From Streptomyces sp. NBC_00414 (GTDB lineage Bacteria > Actinomycetota > Actinomycetes > Streptomycetales > Streptomycetaceae): 64,000 nucleotides of DNA. The stretch lies in the NCBI RefSeq assembly GCF_036038375.1, contig NZ_CP107935.1:186001-250000 (forward strand), read 5' to 3'. A program made the translations under genes and the position numbers. Under the pieces are notes generated by a model. It did no database searches. It had not been told where the DNA came from and was given only the letters and a program-made list of their open reading frames with translations. This document shows positions 1-7,647 of this stretch, one piece after another (position 1 is the stretch's first letter; each line of letters begins with the position of its first letter).

Positions 1-1
1 C

Positions 2-292
2 CACCGGATGCCGACCGACGGCCGGTCCGCCCTGGCCGCCCTGCGCAAGGACCCCTCACTGCGGTTCACGGAGGCCGGCCGGATCCTGCTGCGTCTCCTG
101 GACCCCCACATCATGTTCGCCGACCGCCGTGAGCAACTGATCAAGGACCTTCCCGAGCACACCCTGGGCATGCTCTCGAAAGCCGCGCAGCAGTATGCCG
201 CCTCATGGAGCGAGATCGCGGTCGTACTTGAGGAGCGGGCCCGGCAGGCGGCCCTCAACCCGCAGTCGTCCACAGAGATACGCATCAGCTGA
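2..292 (+). CDS. Hypothetical protein, probably the C-terminal part of a longer gene
   Basis: The reading frame is open to the left edge, so this is probably the end of a gene that starts outside the window; an ATG at position 8 is also possible. The visible part is about 94 residues, hydrophilic and largely helical, with no motif I recognise. It ends 12 nt before the next gene, whose ribosome site (AAGGAG) lies in the gap, so the two are very likely co-transcribed and this product may belong to phenazine tailoring. The function is unknown. Confidence 0.5.
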   Translation, partial: HRMPTDGRSALAALRKDPSLRFTEAGRILLRLLDPHIMFADRREQLIKDLPEHTLGMLSKAAQQYAASWSEIAVVLEERARQAALNPQSSTEIRIS

Positions 293-304
293 CAAGGAGT
301 CACC

Positions 305-1405
305 ATGCCGCGAGAGGCCAATCCGGTCCTGGAACTGCCGTTCGACGTCCGGCCCGACCCGGACGAGTTCATCCAGGCCGCGATGGACTGGCACTTCAGT
401 CCGGAGACCGGATCCCCCTACTGGCTGGAGCGCGCCAAGAAGCTCGACTTCGACCCGCGGGCCGACGTCAAGGGCTTCGACGACCTCAAGCTCTTCCCGA
501 ACATCGTCAACGAACTGCGGGACACCCCCGCCCAGGATCTCGTACCGCGGGGCTACGGCGACGCCCCCGACATCGTGGGCGTCTACGAGAGCGGCGGCAC
601 CACCGGCGCCCCGAAACGGGTTGTGTGCCTGGCCGACTGGATGGACCGTCTGGTGGCCTGGAGCCTGGTCAATCTGGACGCGCACGGCTTTCCGCGCGGT
701 GCGAACTGGCTCGGGGTCACCCCCACCGGTCCGCACATCGTCGGCGAACTGTTCTCCCGCTCGGCAGCCGCCCACGGTTCCCTGAGCTTCCCGGTCGACC
801 TCGATCCGCGCTGGGTGAAGCGACTCATCGCCGCGGGCCGGACCGACCAGGCGGACGCCTACGCCGAACACGTCATCGACCAGGCCGCGTTCGTGCTGCG
901 CACCCAGGACATCGGCGTCATGGCCATCACTCCACCGCTCCTGGAACGACTGGCCCGCCGGGACGAACTCGTCGACCTGGTCAACCAGAAGGTACGGGCG
1001 ATCAGGTGGGGCGGCACGCAGATGGACGCGGACTCCCGCTACCTCTACCGCACCGAGGTCTTCCCCGACACGCTGCTCTACGGCCACTACGGCAGCACCA
1101 TGATCCTGGGGATCGCCGGACAGCGTCCCGGCCTCGGCGACGACGGTCCCTGCGTCTTCGACACGTTCTCGCCCTACGTCACCTTCTCGGTCGTCAACCC
1201 CGAGACCAGAAGGACCGTTCCCTACGGGGAGCGCGGCCAGGTGGTGATGAACCACATCAGCAAGTCGCTGTTCCTGCCCAACAATCTCGAACGCGACCTG
1301 GCGACCCGGATCGAGCCGCTGCCCGGGCAGATCGGTGACGCGGTGGCCGACATCGCCCCCGTCACGCACTTCGAGGACGAGGCCGTCATCGAGGGGGTCT
1401 ACTGA
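305..1405 (+). CDS. EhpF-type adenylating enzyme of phenazine tailoring
   Basis: This 366-residue protein resembles the ANL superfamily members called phenazine antibiotic biosynthesis protein, typified by EhpF of Pantoea. EhpF activates a phenazine carboxylate as its adenylate so that a partner can reduce it to an aldehyde. The phosphate-binding loop YESGGTTGAPKR is at residues 94-105. The protein lacks the usual C-terminal ANL domain, as is normal for EhpF-like enzymes, which are about this size. An AAGGAG site precedes the ATG. The stop overlaps the start of the next gene by one base (TGATG), indicating translational coupling. Family identity is from recognition; the exact substrate (phenazine-1,6-dicarboxylate or another acid) is inference. 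Confidence 0.75.
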   Translation: MPREANPVLELPFDVRPDPDEFIQAAMDWHFSPETGSPYWLERAKKLDFDPRADVKGFDDLKLFPNIVNELRDTPAQDLVPRGYGDAPDIVGVYESGGTTGAPKRVVCLADWMDRLVAWSLVNLDAHGFPRGANWLGVTPTGPHIVGELFSRSAAAHGSLSFPVDLDPRWVKRLIAAGRTDQADAYAEHVIDQAAFVLRTQDIGVMAITPPLLERLARRDELVDLVNQKVRAIRWGGTQMDADSRYLYRTEVFPDTLLYGHYGSTMILGIAGQRPGLGDDGPCVFDTFSPYVTFSVVNPETRRTVPYGERGQVVMNHISKSLFLPNNLERDLATRIEPLPGQIGDAVADIAPVTHFEDEAVIEGVY

Positions 1406-2784
1406 TGACACGGTCGCCCGCCGACATCGTCACACTGGACGCACTGGGCCCCGCCGGCGCTTATGCCTCGCGCGGTCACCAGGAGATCAAGGACGTGGCC
1501 GGCAACCCGGTCGCCCGACTGGGTCTCGTACCGACGCTCTTCGTGACCCGTGCCATGACCGCCCTCCACAAGTCGGCCCGGCTGCCGGTGGACGACCGGA
1601 TCGCCGCCATCACCCGCGCCGGCGAGCTGTTCGCCACCGCCACGCTCGGCGGCCTGTCGGTGGCCGAGTACGAGTACCGGGTCAGCCGGGTCTCCGGGCT
1701 GCCCCTCTCGGTGGTCCGGGCGGCCACCCGCACCGCCGCGCACCGTGCCGCACACGTGCACGAAAGCGTGCAGTACGCCCGGCCCGCCGGATCGGTCGGT
1801 GACTGGCGCGACCCCCTCACCCGCTCCGGCCGCGCCGTGTGGAGCCGGCGCGGGGAGGTGCTCGCCGTCCATGTGTCCGGCGTGCACCCGGGGGCGCACA
1901 GCCTCTGGCTGGAGGCGCTGGCGCTGGGCTTCAAGGTGGCGGTACGGCCCACCCGACGGGAACCGTTCACCGCGCACCGGCTCGTCACGGCGTTGTGGGA
2001 GGCGGGGTTCGACACCGACCACGTCATTCTCCTGCCGACCGAGCAGGAGGCAGGCGAGGCCGTCCTGCGCGGTGCCGACCTGGCGTACGGCGGCGACGAC
2101 GTGATCCGCAGGTTCGCCGGGGAGAGCACCGTGCTGCCTCAGACGCCGGGCCGCTCGAAGGTCCTGCTGACCGCCGGCACCGACTGGCGTACCCATCTGG
2201 ACATGATCGTCGACTCGGTCGCCCATCACGGCGGAACCGGCTGCGTGAACGCCACCGCCGTACTGGTCGAGGGCGACCCCGCCCCGGTGGCCGAGGCCAT
2301 CGCCGCGCGGTTGGGGGCCCTTCCCAGTCTGCCCCCCGAGGACGAGAAGGCGGTCCTTCCGGTCCAGGCCCGGATGCCCGCCAGGGCCCTCGAACGGTAC
2401 GTTCTGAACAACGCGGCCGGAACCCGCGCCTGGCTGGGCGGTGACGGTTTCATCGACGAACTGGAGGACGGCAGCGCGGTCGTGCGGCCCACCGTCCACC
2501 AGCTCGACAGCCCCACCGCGCCGCAGGCCGACCTCGAACTGCCCTTCCCCTGCGTCTGGGTGGCGCCCTGGACACCCGAGGCGGGGCTGGAACCGCTGCG
2601 GGACACGCTGGTCCTCACCGCTGTCACCGACGACGCGCGGCTCATCGACGACCTGGTGAACGAGCCGACGATCGGCAATCTCTACATCGGTGAGCACCCC
2701 ACCCACTGGACCGACATCGGCATGCCCCACGACGGGTACCTCTCCGATTTCCTCATGCGCACGAAAACCGTGATCCGAGGCTGA
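1405..2784 (+). CDS. EhpG/LuxC-type acyl reductase (aldehyde dehydrogenase superfamily)
   Basis: This 459-residue protein looks like the acyl-CoA reductase (LuxC) branch of the aldehyde dehydrogenase superfamily. The likely catalytic cysteine is Cys280 in a GTGCVN motif, and glycine-rich cofactor-binding segments precede it. EhpG, its probable functional counterpart, reduces the carboxylate activated by EhpF. The one-base overlap with the upstream adenylating gene supports a two-protein carboxylic acid reductase. A strong hairpin follows the stop. The pairing with an EhpF-like protein next to phzB and phzG makes a phenazine carboxylate the probable substrate; this is inferred from context. 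Confidence 0.7.
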   Translation: MTRSPADIVTLDALGPAGAYASRGHQEIKDVAGNPVARLGLVPTLFVTRAMTALHKSARLPVDDRIAAITRAGELFATATLGGLSVAEYEYRVSRVSGLPLSVVRAATRTAAHRAAHVHESVQYARPAGSVGDWRDPLTRSGRAVWSRRGEVLAVHVSGVHPGAHSLWLEALALGFKVAVRPTRREPFTAHRLVTALWEAGFDTDHVILLPTEQEAGEAVLRGADLAYGGDDVIRRFAGESTVLPQTPGRSKVLLTAGTDWRTHLDMIVDSVAHHGGTGCVNATAVLVEGDPAPVAEAIAARLGALPSLPPEDEKAVLPVQARMPARALERYVLNNAAGTRAWLGGDGFIDELEDGSAVVRPTVHQLDSPTAPQADLELPFPCVWVAPWTPEAGLEPLRDTLVLTAVTDDARLIDDLVNEPTIGNLYIGEHPTHWTDIGMPHDGYLSDFLMRTKTVIRG

Positions 2785-2805
2785 ACGCGTCTGCGAAGGA
2801 CCTGA

Positions 2806-2854
2806 GGACGCCGGTGGGCGCCGCCCCGGGAAGGGGTGGCGCCCACCGGCGTCC
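2806..2854. terminator. Strong bidirectional terminator between convergent phenazine operons
   Basis: A perfect 17-bp inverted repeat (2806-2822 pairs with 2838-2854) encloses a 15-nt loop that can itself pair (CCCC/GGGG). It lies between the plus-strand reductase gene ending at 2784 and the minus-strand phzG ending at 2865, so it can stop transcription from both sides. Confidence 0.85.
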
Positions 2855-2864
2855 GTGTGCCGCC

Positions 2865-3500
2865 TCAGGGCTGGAGGCGGGAAACGCTCCAGCCGTCGGC
2901 GGTCCGGGTGTAGAGCAGCCGTTTGTGCAGACGGTCCTTGCTGGCGTGCCAGAACTCCACGGCTTCCGGCGCCAGGTGGTAGCCGGCGAAGGTCGCCGGC
3001 CGGGGCAGCGGACCTTCGAGACCGGTGAGCCGCTCGATCTCCGCGCGCAGCGCCGGCATGTCGTCGAGCGGGTCGCTCTGCCGCGAGGCGGACGTCACCA
3101 CCTTCGCGTCGGCCGGCCGTACCGCCCACAGCGCGTCGGACTCCGCGTCGGTGAGCCGCGTGATGGGGCCGCTGAGGACGATCTGCTGGTCGGTCTCCCG
3201 CCAGTACAGGACGGCCGAGCCCCAGGCGGTGACTTCTATGTCACGACCCTTGGGGCTTCCGACGTGCGTGGTGAACACGAAACCGTCGGAGGTCAGCCGG
3301 CCGAGTTGGATGATCCGGTTCGACGCGCGTCCCCGGGCGTCGGCGGTGGCCAGAGCCAGCGCGCCCGGCTCCCGTACGTCGTTCTCCGCCGCGTCGGCCA
3401 GCCAGGTACGGAACAGGTCCAGCGGGTCATCGGGCGGTGTTCCGGAGTCCGACAGCGCGTCGGCGGACAGCGGAACGGTCTTCTGGTGCGTCACAGCCAT
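2865..3500 (-). CDS. phzG: PhzG, FMN-dependent phenazine biosynthesis oxidase
   Basis: This 211-residue flavin oxidase of the pyridoxamine-5'-phosphate oxidase family matches PhzG in length and motifs. PhzG performs late oxidation steps that convert the tricyclic intermediate made by PhzA/B into phenazine-1,6-dicarboxylate or phenazine-1-carboxylate. Recognisable segments are the N-terminal DPLDLFRTWLADA, the flavin-contacting core ALATADARGRASNRIIQL and the C-terminal WHASKDRLHKRLLYTR. CGGAG precedes the ATG. It is the last gene of a three-gene minus-strand operon (phzB, YdhR-like, phzG), 24 nt after the preceding gene, and ends at the bidirectional terminator. Confidence 0.85.
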   Translation of the reverse strand: MAVTHQKTVPLSADALSDSGTPPDDPLDLFRTWLADAAENDVREPGALALATADARGRASNRIIQLGRLTSDGFVFTTHVGSPKGRDIEVTAWGSAVLYWRETDQQIVLSGPITRLTDAESDALWAVRPADAKVVTSASRQSDPLDDMPALRAEIERLTGLEGPLPRPATFAGYHLAPEAVEFWHASKDRLHKRLLYTRTADGWSVSRLQP

Positions 3501-3524
3501 GCAGGTCTCCGTATGTCCGGCCGT

Positions 3525-3857
3525 TCACTTCTCCAGGGCCAGTCCCAGCCCGGCGAGGGCGGGCAGGGAATGGCCGCCCTCCGCCACGGCCTCGATGTCG
3601 AACCAGGCCCGGAACGTGGGCGGGTATCCGATGAGTTCGGCGGCACTCCTCGGATGGGGCGGGGCTGCGGCCTCCGCCGACTCCCACACCAGTACCGCTC
3701 CCCAGCGGTTGTTCTCCCGGTCGGCGATCCAGAGCTTCAGTGGCAGGCCCCGCACCGAGGTCCACGCCTCCACGGCCTCGTCCCGCAGGAAGTCCCGCAT
3801 CGAGTCGATGGTCTGGTCGGAATCGTCGAGATCCCACCAGGCGATCATGGTTCTCAC
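3525..3857 (-). CDS. Small YdhR-like protein inside the phz operon
   Basis: About 110 residues. I chose the GTG at 3857 (residues MRTMIAWWDL) because a GGGGAGAGG site lies just upstream; a longer frame from 3896 has no such site. The pattern of a central GLPLKLWIADRENNRWGAVLVWES block followed by GYPPTFRAWFDIEAV resembles YdhR-type proteins with the ferredoxin-like alpha-beta fold of small monooxygenases. No catalytic residues can be assigned. It lies between phzB (48 nt gap) and phzG (24 nt gap), so it is expressed with them and may act on a phenazine precursor. That role is inference. Confidence 0.65.
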   Translation of the reverse strand: MRTMIAWWDLDDSDQTIDSMRDFLRDEAVEAWTSVRGLPLKLWIADRENNRWGAVLVWESAEAAAPPHPRSAAELIGYPPTFRAWFDIEAVAEGGHSLPALAGLGLALEK

Positions 3858-3905
3858 AATGCCCGCACCTCTCCCCTTCGTCACGTCACGCGGCATTTCA
3901 CCACG

Positions 3906-4391
3906 TCAGGTGGGAATTCCCTCGCGCTTGATCTCCGGTACCGGAATGCTCAGGGCCCGCAGCTGCTCGAAGGGGTTCATGAACTCCCGGTTCTGCACGA
4001 CCTTCCCCTCCGACAGCAGGAACGAGTGCAGGAAATGATTCTGGTAATATCCCTCGGGATATCCGGGAAAGAGAATCTTCCCCTTGCCGTCGCATTCGAC
4101 CCAGAATCGGTTCGGGTCCTGCGTCTCGAAGACCTCGATGTTGTACCAGACCCAGTCGGGGAAGCATTGCAGGGACCATACGGCGTGCTCGCCCAGCCGG
4201 TCCCGGCCCCGGATGACGATCGGCTCGCCGGTGTCGGTGGTCCACAGCCCGCCGCTGCCGTCCTCGGTGAAGAGCAGATGCCGTGCGAGCCGGTCCTGCC
4301 CCGTGGTGTGCATGTACTTCTCAACCGTTTCCCGGTTGATTCGCCGGAGTTCGGCGTCGTCGTCGAATCCCTGCCGCTTGGCATCAGACAT
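3906..4391 (-). CDS. phzB: PhzA/PhzB-type phenazine biosynthesis protein
   Basis: This 161-residue protein is unmistakably of the PhzA/B family, a ketosteroid-isomerase (NTF2-like) fold enzyme that promotes condensation of two aminocyclohexenone units, the step that makes the phenazine ring system. Family blocks are present in order: AELRRINRETVEKYM, FTEDGSGGLWTTDTG, the HAVWSLQCFPDW segment, and the C-terminal RALSIPVPEIKREGIPT. The ATG at 4391 is preceded by GGGAG at 8 nt; a start 15 bases upstream is possible but lacks a site. It is first in the minus-strand operon. Only one copy is present, as is usual outside Pseudomonas. Confidence 0.92.
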   Translation of the reverse strand: MSDAKRQGFDDDAELRRINRETVEKYMHTTGQDRLARHLLFTEDGSGGLWTTDTGEPIVIRGRDRLGEHAVWSLQCFPDWVWYNIEVFETQDPNRFWVECDGKGKILFPGYPEGYYQNHFLHSFLLSEGKVVQNREFMNPFEQLRALSIPVPEIKREGIPT

Positions 4392-4661
4392 GGATGATGC
4401 TCCCAAAGGTAGCCATCACGGAACGTCGTCCTCGCCATCCTGGCGTCGGCGGCTATATCCGAGGCCATGCGGGCCATTATTTTTCTATACACCACGACGT
4501 GCCGACCGAAGTCGCGCGTTCGCACCGCCGGCCTGCGCACTTCACGACGTGCGTCCCGTCAATGCCTCCGACGAAGCCTCTGGTGCTTGACCAGGAGGCC
4601 GGGGCCGTACCGCGGGCGCCGCTGGGGCCGGGTCCGACGCGGCGACGGCCAACGAGGGGCA

Positions 4662-4868
4662 TTACTCGGCGCTGGGTGAGGTCAGTGCGTGCGCCTGGGA
4701 TGTTCCGGGGGTCGGATACTCGTGCGTGTGCTTGACGTCTTTGGCGGTGTCGCCCCCGGCGTGGTGCTGTATGTCGGTCAGCCGGTTGCCTGCCTTGTCA
4801 TAGGTGTACGACTGCCAGTACGGGGCGGGGCGGGCGAGCTTGGTGGCGGAGGGGGCGGTTTCCGCCAA
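4662..4868 (-). pseudogene. Remnant of an RHS/YD-repeat protein
   Basis: The minus strand encodes a short piece with the signature YTYDKAGNRLTDIQHH followed by a stretch ending HTHEYPTPGTSQAHAL, typical of YD repeats in RHS-type polymorphic toxin or wall-associated proteins. Full proteins are over 1,000 residues, so this is a relic. The neighbouring stretch 4392-4661 has no gene; a minus-strand GGIDGTHVV segment near 4545 could be a transposase scrap but is too short to call. The remnant marks a likely recombination border of the phenazine cluster. Confidence 0.65.
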
Positions 4869-4998
4869 GCCGCGCTGGGACCTGGCCGTCGACGAAGGGG
4901 AGCGCGAGCACTGTCTGCCGCGTCACCGGGTACTGCACATTCCGACCCGGGCTCCAGCACAACGAATACCGCGCATGCCGAAGGACGCTCCCCGCCAA

Positions 4999-6228
4999 CT
5001 ACGGCTTGGCCGACGAGGTGATCGGCGATCCGGCCGGGGACGCAGAGTCCGGCACCCCCGTGTAGTCGGGCAGCTCGACACCGTTGATCGCGCGCCCGAC
5101 CAGCTCGGTGAACCATTCGCCGGCGAAATCGGGGAGCGGTTCGGCGTCCGGCCCGGGGACGGCACGGCTGCGGGCGTTCAGCCGGCCGATCTCCTGGTTG
5201 GCCTCGACGAACGGGCGCATCCGTGCCTCGTAACGGGCGAACCCGGTGTCGGGGTCCCATCCGGCAGCGGCCAGCTCACCTGCCAGCAGGTAGGCACCGA
5301 CCAGGGCCAGCCCGGTGCCCTGCCCGGACATCGGCGACGAGCTGAACGCCGCGTCCCCGAGCAGCCCCACCCGGCCCTTCGACCAGCGGTCCATCACCAC
5401 TTGGGCGACCTGGTCGAGGTAGAAGTCCGGAGTGTCGTCCAGGTGCGCGAGGATGTCCGGGGTCAGCCAGCCCAGGCCCGCCATCCGCTTGACCAGCAGG
5501 GCCTTCTGGGCTGCGACGTCACGGTGGTCGACGTCGAAGTCGGCCGAGGCGAAGGAGAAGATGGCCATCGCCCGGGTGGCATCCTGGATGGGCCGCAGGA
5601 GGGCGGCGCGCCCGGACTCCTGATCCTGGTACTCCAGCAGCCAGCGGTCCAGCCCGAACGCGTTGGGCACACTGCAGAAGGCCAGCACGTGGCCCAGGTG
5701 GCGGAGGAACCGCTCATGCGGTCCGAAGACCCTCGCCCGCAGCTCCGAGTGCACCCCGTCCGCCCCGACCACCAAGTCGAAGCGCCGCCGGCTACCGCCC
5801 GCGAAGACCACGTCGACCCCGTCCGCGTCCTGGGCGAGCCCGGCGATTCGGTCACCGAAGACGTACTCGACGCCGTCGCGGGTGTCGTCGTAGAGCACCT
5901 GGGACAGGTCCCCGCGCAGGATCTCGATGTCCGCGATGAACCCGTCGCCCCCGTCGTCGTCGGCACGGAAGGTCTCCAGCACCTGCCCGTCCGCGTCCAC
6001 GGTGTGCGCGCCGGCGGTGTCGGTGCACGCCGCGCGCACCGCCGCGTCCAGCCCCATACGCCCGATGACCTCCCTGGCGACCCCGCGCGCATCCACCGCC
6101 TGTCCGCCGGGACGCAGCCCGGGAGCCCACTCCACCACGGTCACCTCAGCTCCCCGCCGGCGCAGCCAGTGGGCCAGCGCGGGTCCCGCGACACTCGCCC
6201 CCGCCACCAGCACCCTGGGACCGCTCAC
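4999..6228 (-). CDS. FAD-dependent monooxygenase (PHBH/aromatic hydroxylase type)
   Basis: About 409 residues. The N-terminal VLVAGASVAGPALAHWLRRR is the dinucleotide-binding fold for FAD; a DLVVGADGVHSELR block (DG motif) and GRVGLLGDAAFSSSP block (GD motif) follow, defining a class A flavoprotein monooxygenase that hydroxylates aromatic or polyketide substrates with NAD(P)H. I chose the GTG at 6228 because AGGAGG lies 5 nt upstream and the protein then begins a few residues before the FAD fold as in relatives; an ATG at 6288 with GGAGG is an alternative. It points away from the PadR gene. Proximity to the phenazine genes could mean a tailoring role, but that is speculative. Confidence 0.8.
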   Translation of the reverse strand: MSGPRVLVAGASVAGPALAHWLRRRGAEVTVVEWAPGLRPGGQAVDARGVAREVIGRMGLDAAVRAACTDTAGAHTVDADGQVLETFRADDDGGDGFIADIEILRGDLSQVLYDDTRDGVEYVFGDRIAGLAQDADGVDVVFAGGSRRRFDLVVGADGVHSELRARVFGPHERFLRHLGHVLAFCSVPNAFGLDRWLLEYQDQESGRAALLRPIQDATRAMAIFSFASADFDVDHRDVAAQKALLVKRMAGLGWLTPDILAHLDDTPDFYLDQVAQVVMDRWSKGRVGLLGDAAFSSSPMSGQGTGLALVGAYLLAGELAAAGWDPDTGFARYEARMRPFVEANQEIGRLNARSRAVPGPDAEPLPDFAGEWFTELVGRAINGVELPDYTGVPDSASPAGSPITSSAKP

Positions 6229-6915
6229 TCGCGCCTCCTGCCTGCCCGTGCGGATCGCGTGCCCCGGGTGGGAGTCCTCGACGCTCATCACAGCCTCCAT
6301 CTGCTTCCTTCCACACCGGAACGTCCCCAGCGCAGACCCACCGCTGTCGGTGCATCCAGCCGTACCGACCACGGATCCGCACAGAACTCATCGGTCACAG
6401 CAGACATTGATGAGAAACGCCAACTCCCATGACGGTCACGTCAACCCAGACTGCCGCAAACCAGCCTGTCAGGATCATGCACGTGGTCCGACGACCGTGA
6501 ACGTGCGGCCCCACCGACCTGGCGGCGGGCTGCGGGCGTACCCGGACGGGTGAGTTGGTGCCCGGTGAGAGCCTCGCCGGGTGCGAACACGTGCTGACAG
6601 ATGTGGGTCCCATTCAGGCAACTCATCCGTCCGAACCCGGCCTGCTCGTCCTCGTCGTGGCCGGCCAGGACGACGCCACCGTGAACGCGTTCCAGAGAGC
6701 GCTCGCCCGCACCTGGGCCGCGACCGTCGACCATCCCACCCGCGACGGCGGGCCGGACCGGCGTACGCCTGCGCACGCACGTCGATGTCCGACAGCCCCG
6801 CACTTCGAACCCGCCCGAACAGACGCTGGAGGCCCGGTCCGTCACTACGGGGGGAACGCCGGGCTCGGGGCCAGGTCGAGCAGAATCCTTCGCTGCCGCG
6901 GCACACGACTCGGGG
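6229..6915. other. Intergenic region without a recognisable gene
   Basis: Apart from possible N-terminal codons of the monooxygenase (6229-6288), I see no convincing gene here. Open frames on both strands overlap each other and lack family resemblance or good ribosome sites. The PadR promoter and operators begin at 6916. Confidence 0.5.
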
Positions 6916-6931
6916 TAGCCAAATTTGGCTA
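6916..6931. promoter_or_regulatory. Palindromic PadR operator, copy 1
   Basis: TAGCCAAATTTGGCTA is a perfect 16-bp palindrome upstream of the PadR gene. Its right half supplies a TTGGCT -35-like element (6925-6930), with TACGTT (6949-6954) at 18-bp spacing as a possible -10. Confidence 0.7.
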
Positions 6932-6962
6932 ACACACCCGAGGCGGAGTACGTTTCCCGCAG

Positions 6963-6978
6963 TAGACAAATTTGGCTA
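6963..6978. promoter_or_regulatory. Palindromic PadR operator, copy 2
   Basis: TAGACAAATTTGGCTA repeats the upstream palindrome with one change. Centres are 47 bp apart and this copy lies 20 bp before the PadR start, an arrangement that suits autorepression by a dimeric PadR protein. Confidence 0.7.
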
Positions 6979-6997
6979 CCCAGGCGGAAGGGGTTGG

Positions 6998-7600
6998 ATG
7001 AAGCCGCTAAGACTTCTGGTCCTGGGAGCGCTGCGCAGGCGCGGTCGCGCACACGGCTATCAGATCCGCGCGGATCTGGAGTCCTGGGGCGCACATGAGT
7101 GGTCCACCGCCACATCGGGTTCGGTGTATCACGCGCTCAGGAGCATGGCCGGACAGGGCCTGCTGGCGGCGACGTTCGATGGGGATCCCTCGGTCGCCGC
7201 GGGCCCACCGAGAATCGAGTACGAACTGACGGAAAAGGGTGAGCAGGAGTACCTCGGCCTCCTGCGCCGGGCCTTGGCCGACCGCGAGCCGAGGCTGGAC
7301 GTCCTGTGTGCCGCGGTGGGCCTGATCGAGGACCTGCCCCGGGGGCAGGCTCTGCAGGTCCTGCGCACCCGGGCCGACGCGATGCGCGACTGGCGCACCG
7401 GCATCACCGCACACCTGCCCGCGGACACGGAGCTGGACACCTGGGGCCCGGTGGGCGAGGTCATCTCGCTGTGGCTGGCGACCGCCGATACCGGCGCCCA
7501 GTGGACCCGGCGGCTGATCCGCCGCCTGGAAGAGGGCGATTTCAGCATGGCCGGTGAGCCCGGTTCCCCCACCCGCCACCCCGCGCAGCCGGCCGAGTAG
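6998..7600 (+). CDS. PadR family transcriptional regulator
   Basis: About 200 residues. Residues 1-85 form the PadR winged helix: MKPLRLLVLGALRRRGRAHGYQI, then the SVYHALRSM recognition segment and the YELTEKGEQEY wing. The C-terminal half is the helical dimerisation domain of subfamily 2 PadR proteins. GGAAGGGG lies just before the ATG at 6998. Two near-identical palindromes sit in its promoter, so it probably represses itself and perhaps the downstream VOC gene, which starts 47 nt after its stop. PadR proteins typically respond to aromatic compounds or drugs; the ligand here is unknown. Confidence 0.85.
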   Translation: MKPLRLLVLGALRRRGRAHGYQIRADLESWGAHEWSTATSGSVYHALRSMAGQGLLAATFDGDPSVAAGPPRIEYELTEKGEQEYLGLLRRALADREPRLDVLCAAVGLIEDLPRGQALQVLRTRADAMRDWRTGITAHLPADTELDTWGPVGEVISLWLATADTGAQWTRRLIRRLEEGDFSMAGEPGSPTRHPAQPAE

Positions 7601-7647
7601 CGAACGCGAGCATCGACGAAACCTTCCCTTCGAGACGGAGCAATGTC

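Noticed and set aside
1399..3129. 576-codon minus-strand frame opposite the acyl reductase
   Set aside because: It is low-complexity, has no motif and crosses the strong terminator at 2806-2854.
2814..4397. 527-codon plus-strand frame opposite phzG and phzB
   Set aside because: phzG and phzB on the minus strand match their families over their whole length; the plus-strand frame is a shadow.
4477..4662. Transposase fragment with a GGIDGTHVV segment
   Set aside because: Only a few residues resemble a DDE transposase; too short and isolated to call.
4804..6432. 542-codon open frame on the plus strand
   Set aside because: It is antisense to the FAD monooxygenase, whose motifs are complete; the plus-strand frame has no domain and is an effect of the high GC content.
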